DNA from: Prevotellaceae bacterium
GTDB lineage: Bacteria; Bacteroidota; Bacteroidia; Bacteroidales; Bacteroidaceae
Length of the DNA stretch: 5,444 nt
Assembly (NCBI GenBank): GCA_030536165.1
Contig: JAUNQM010000176.1
Span: forward strand, 1 to 5,444
Direction of reading: 5' to 3'
Position 1 is the stretch's first letter. Every line of letters starts with the position of its first letter. The position numbers and the translations under genes are program-made. The notes beneath the pieces were generated by a model, which was not told the DNA's origin, did not search any database, and saw only the letters and a program-made list of their open reading frames with translations. Shown piece after piece: positions 5,298-5,444 of this stretch.

Positions 5298-5396
5298 TCT
5301 CCATTCATACCATATTATCCCCTGTGTCAGGCAAGGAAAGCCGTTTTAGTGGCTGTTGAATCCCCATTAGGAACATGTCTGTTGCCTATGCCCTCC

Positions 5397-5438
5397 ACAC
5401 CTTAGGTGTTACCCTCGTCACACCTAACGTGTTACACC
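5397..5438. repeat. Start of a 23-bp-period hairpin tandem repeat
   Basis: ACACCTTAGGTGTTAC at 5397-5412 and ACACCTAACGTGTTAC at 5420-5435 match at 14 of 16 positions with a 23-bp period. The first unit is itself a hairpin (ACACC/GGTGT around TTA), and the second pairs as ACAC/GTGT. The sequence runs to the window edge, so the array may continue beyond it. Confidence 0.5.
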
Positions 5439-5444
5439 CCCTCA

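Larger units (their letters stand above)
4633..5444. other. 812-bp gene-free region packed with repeats
   Basis: No supported gene lies between the aminotransferase start and the window edge. The region holds two long palindromic elements, two copies of a C/G-rich palindromic repeat, small hairpins and a tandem repeat, each listed separately. The longest open frame, plus strand 5085-5405, reads through one of the C/G-rich repeats (giving a PPPSPP-type segment) and shows no protein family signature. No canonical Bacteroidota promoter with both elements was found toward the aminotransferase. An isolated match to the -7 consensus, TAAGTTTG, is on the minus strand at 5095-5088 but lacks a TTTG at the proper distance. 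Confidence 0.75.

Noticed and set aside
5085..5405. 106-codon plus-strand open frame
   Set aside because: It runs through the C/G-rich repeat copy B, which yields a proline-rich segment, and into the tandem repeat. It has no recognisable domain and its length is explained by the repeats' lack of stops.

Overview
The window looks like part of a surface-polysaccharide (capsule, exopolysaccharide or O-antigen-like) biosynthesis locus from a Bacteroidota bacterium, most likely a Prevotella/Segatella-like or other Bacteroidales species. The reasons are the gene families present, AT-rich leader regions with mostly no Shine-Dalgarno sequence, GATTTAC/GATTTAT-rich spacers, and two copies of a C-rich/G-rich palindromic repeat of a kind common between genes in this phylum. 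The species assignment is inference; no ribosomal RNA or other marker gene is present.

All five genes lie on the minus strand, so transcription runs from high to low coordinates. The order is: a DegT/DnrJ/EryC1-family PLP sugar aminotransferase (4632-3502); a two-domain ATP-grasp plus HAD-like protein (3220-1940); a GT-A-fold glycosyltransferase with an EDD motif (1874-942); a LicD-family phosphotransferase (902-126); and a 42-residue putative lipoprotein (129-1) whose start overlaps the LicD stop as ATGA. The last four are closely spaced (65 bp, 39 bp, 4-bp overlap) and are probably co-transcribed. A 281-bp repeat-bearing spacer separates the aminotransferase from the rest.

A reasonable working model is that the aminotransferase makes a nucleotide-linked amino-deoxy sugar, the ATP-grasp enzyme attaches an acyl or aminoacyl group to an amine or makes a small precursor, the glycosyltransferase adds a sugar to the growing repeat unit, and LicD decorates it with a phospho-substituent such as phosphocholine. 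Substrates cannot be read from the sequence.

The 812-bp region 4633-5444 contains no convincing gene. It is a stack of repeat structures: a long imperfect palindrome (4693-4797), a C/G-rich palindromic repeat (4821-4898), a second long palindromic element with branched arms (4923-5037), a second copy of the C/G-rich repeat (5220-5297), and the start of a 23-bp-period tandem repeat (5397 to the window edge). Both long palindromes are bordered by short direct repeats drawn from the word CCTCTGCG. They look like non-autonomous miniature insertion elements, or possibly structured RNAs, and are the most novel-looking part of the window.
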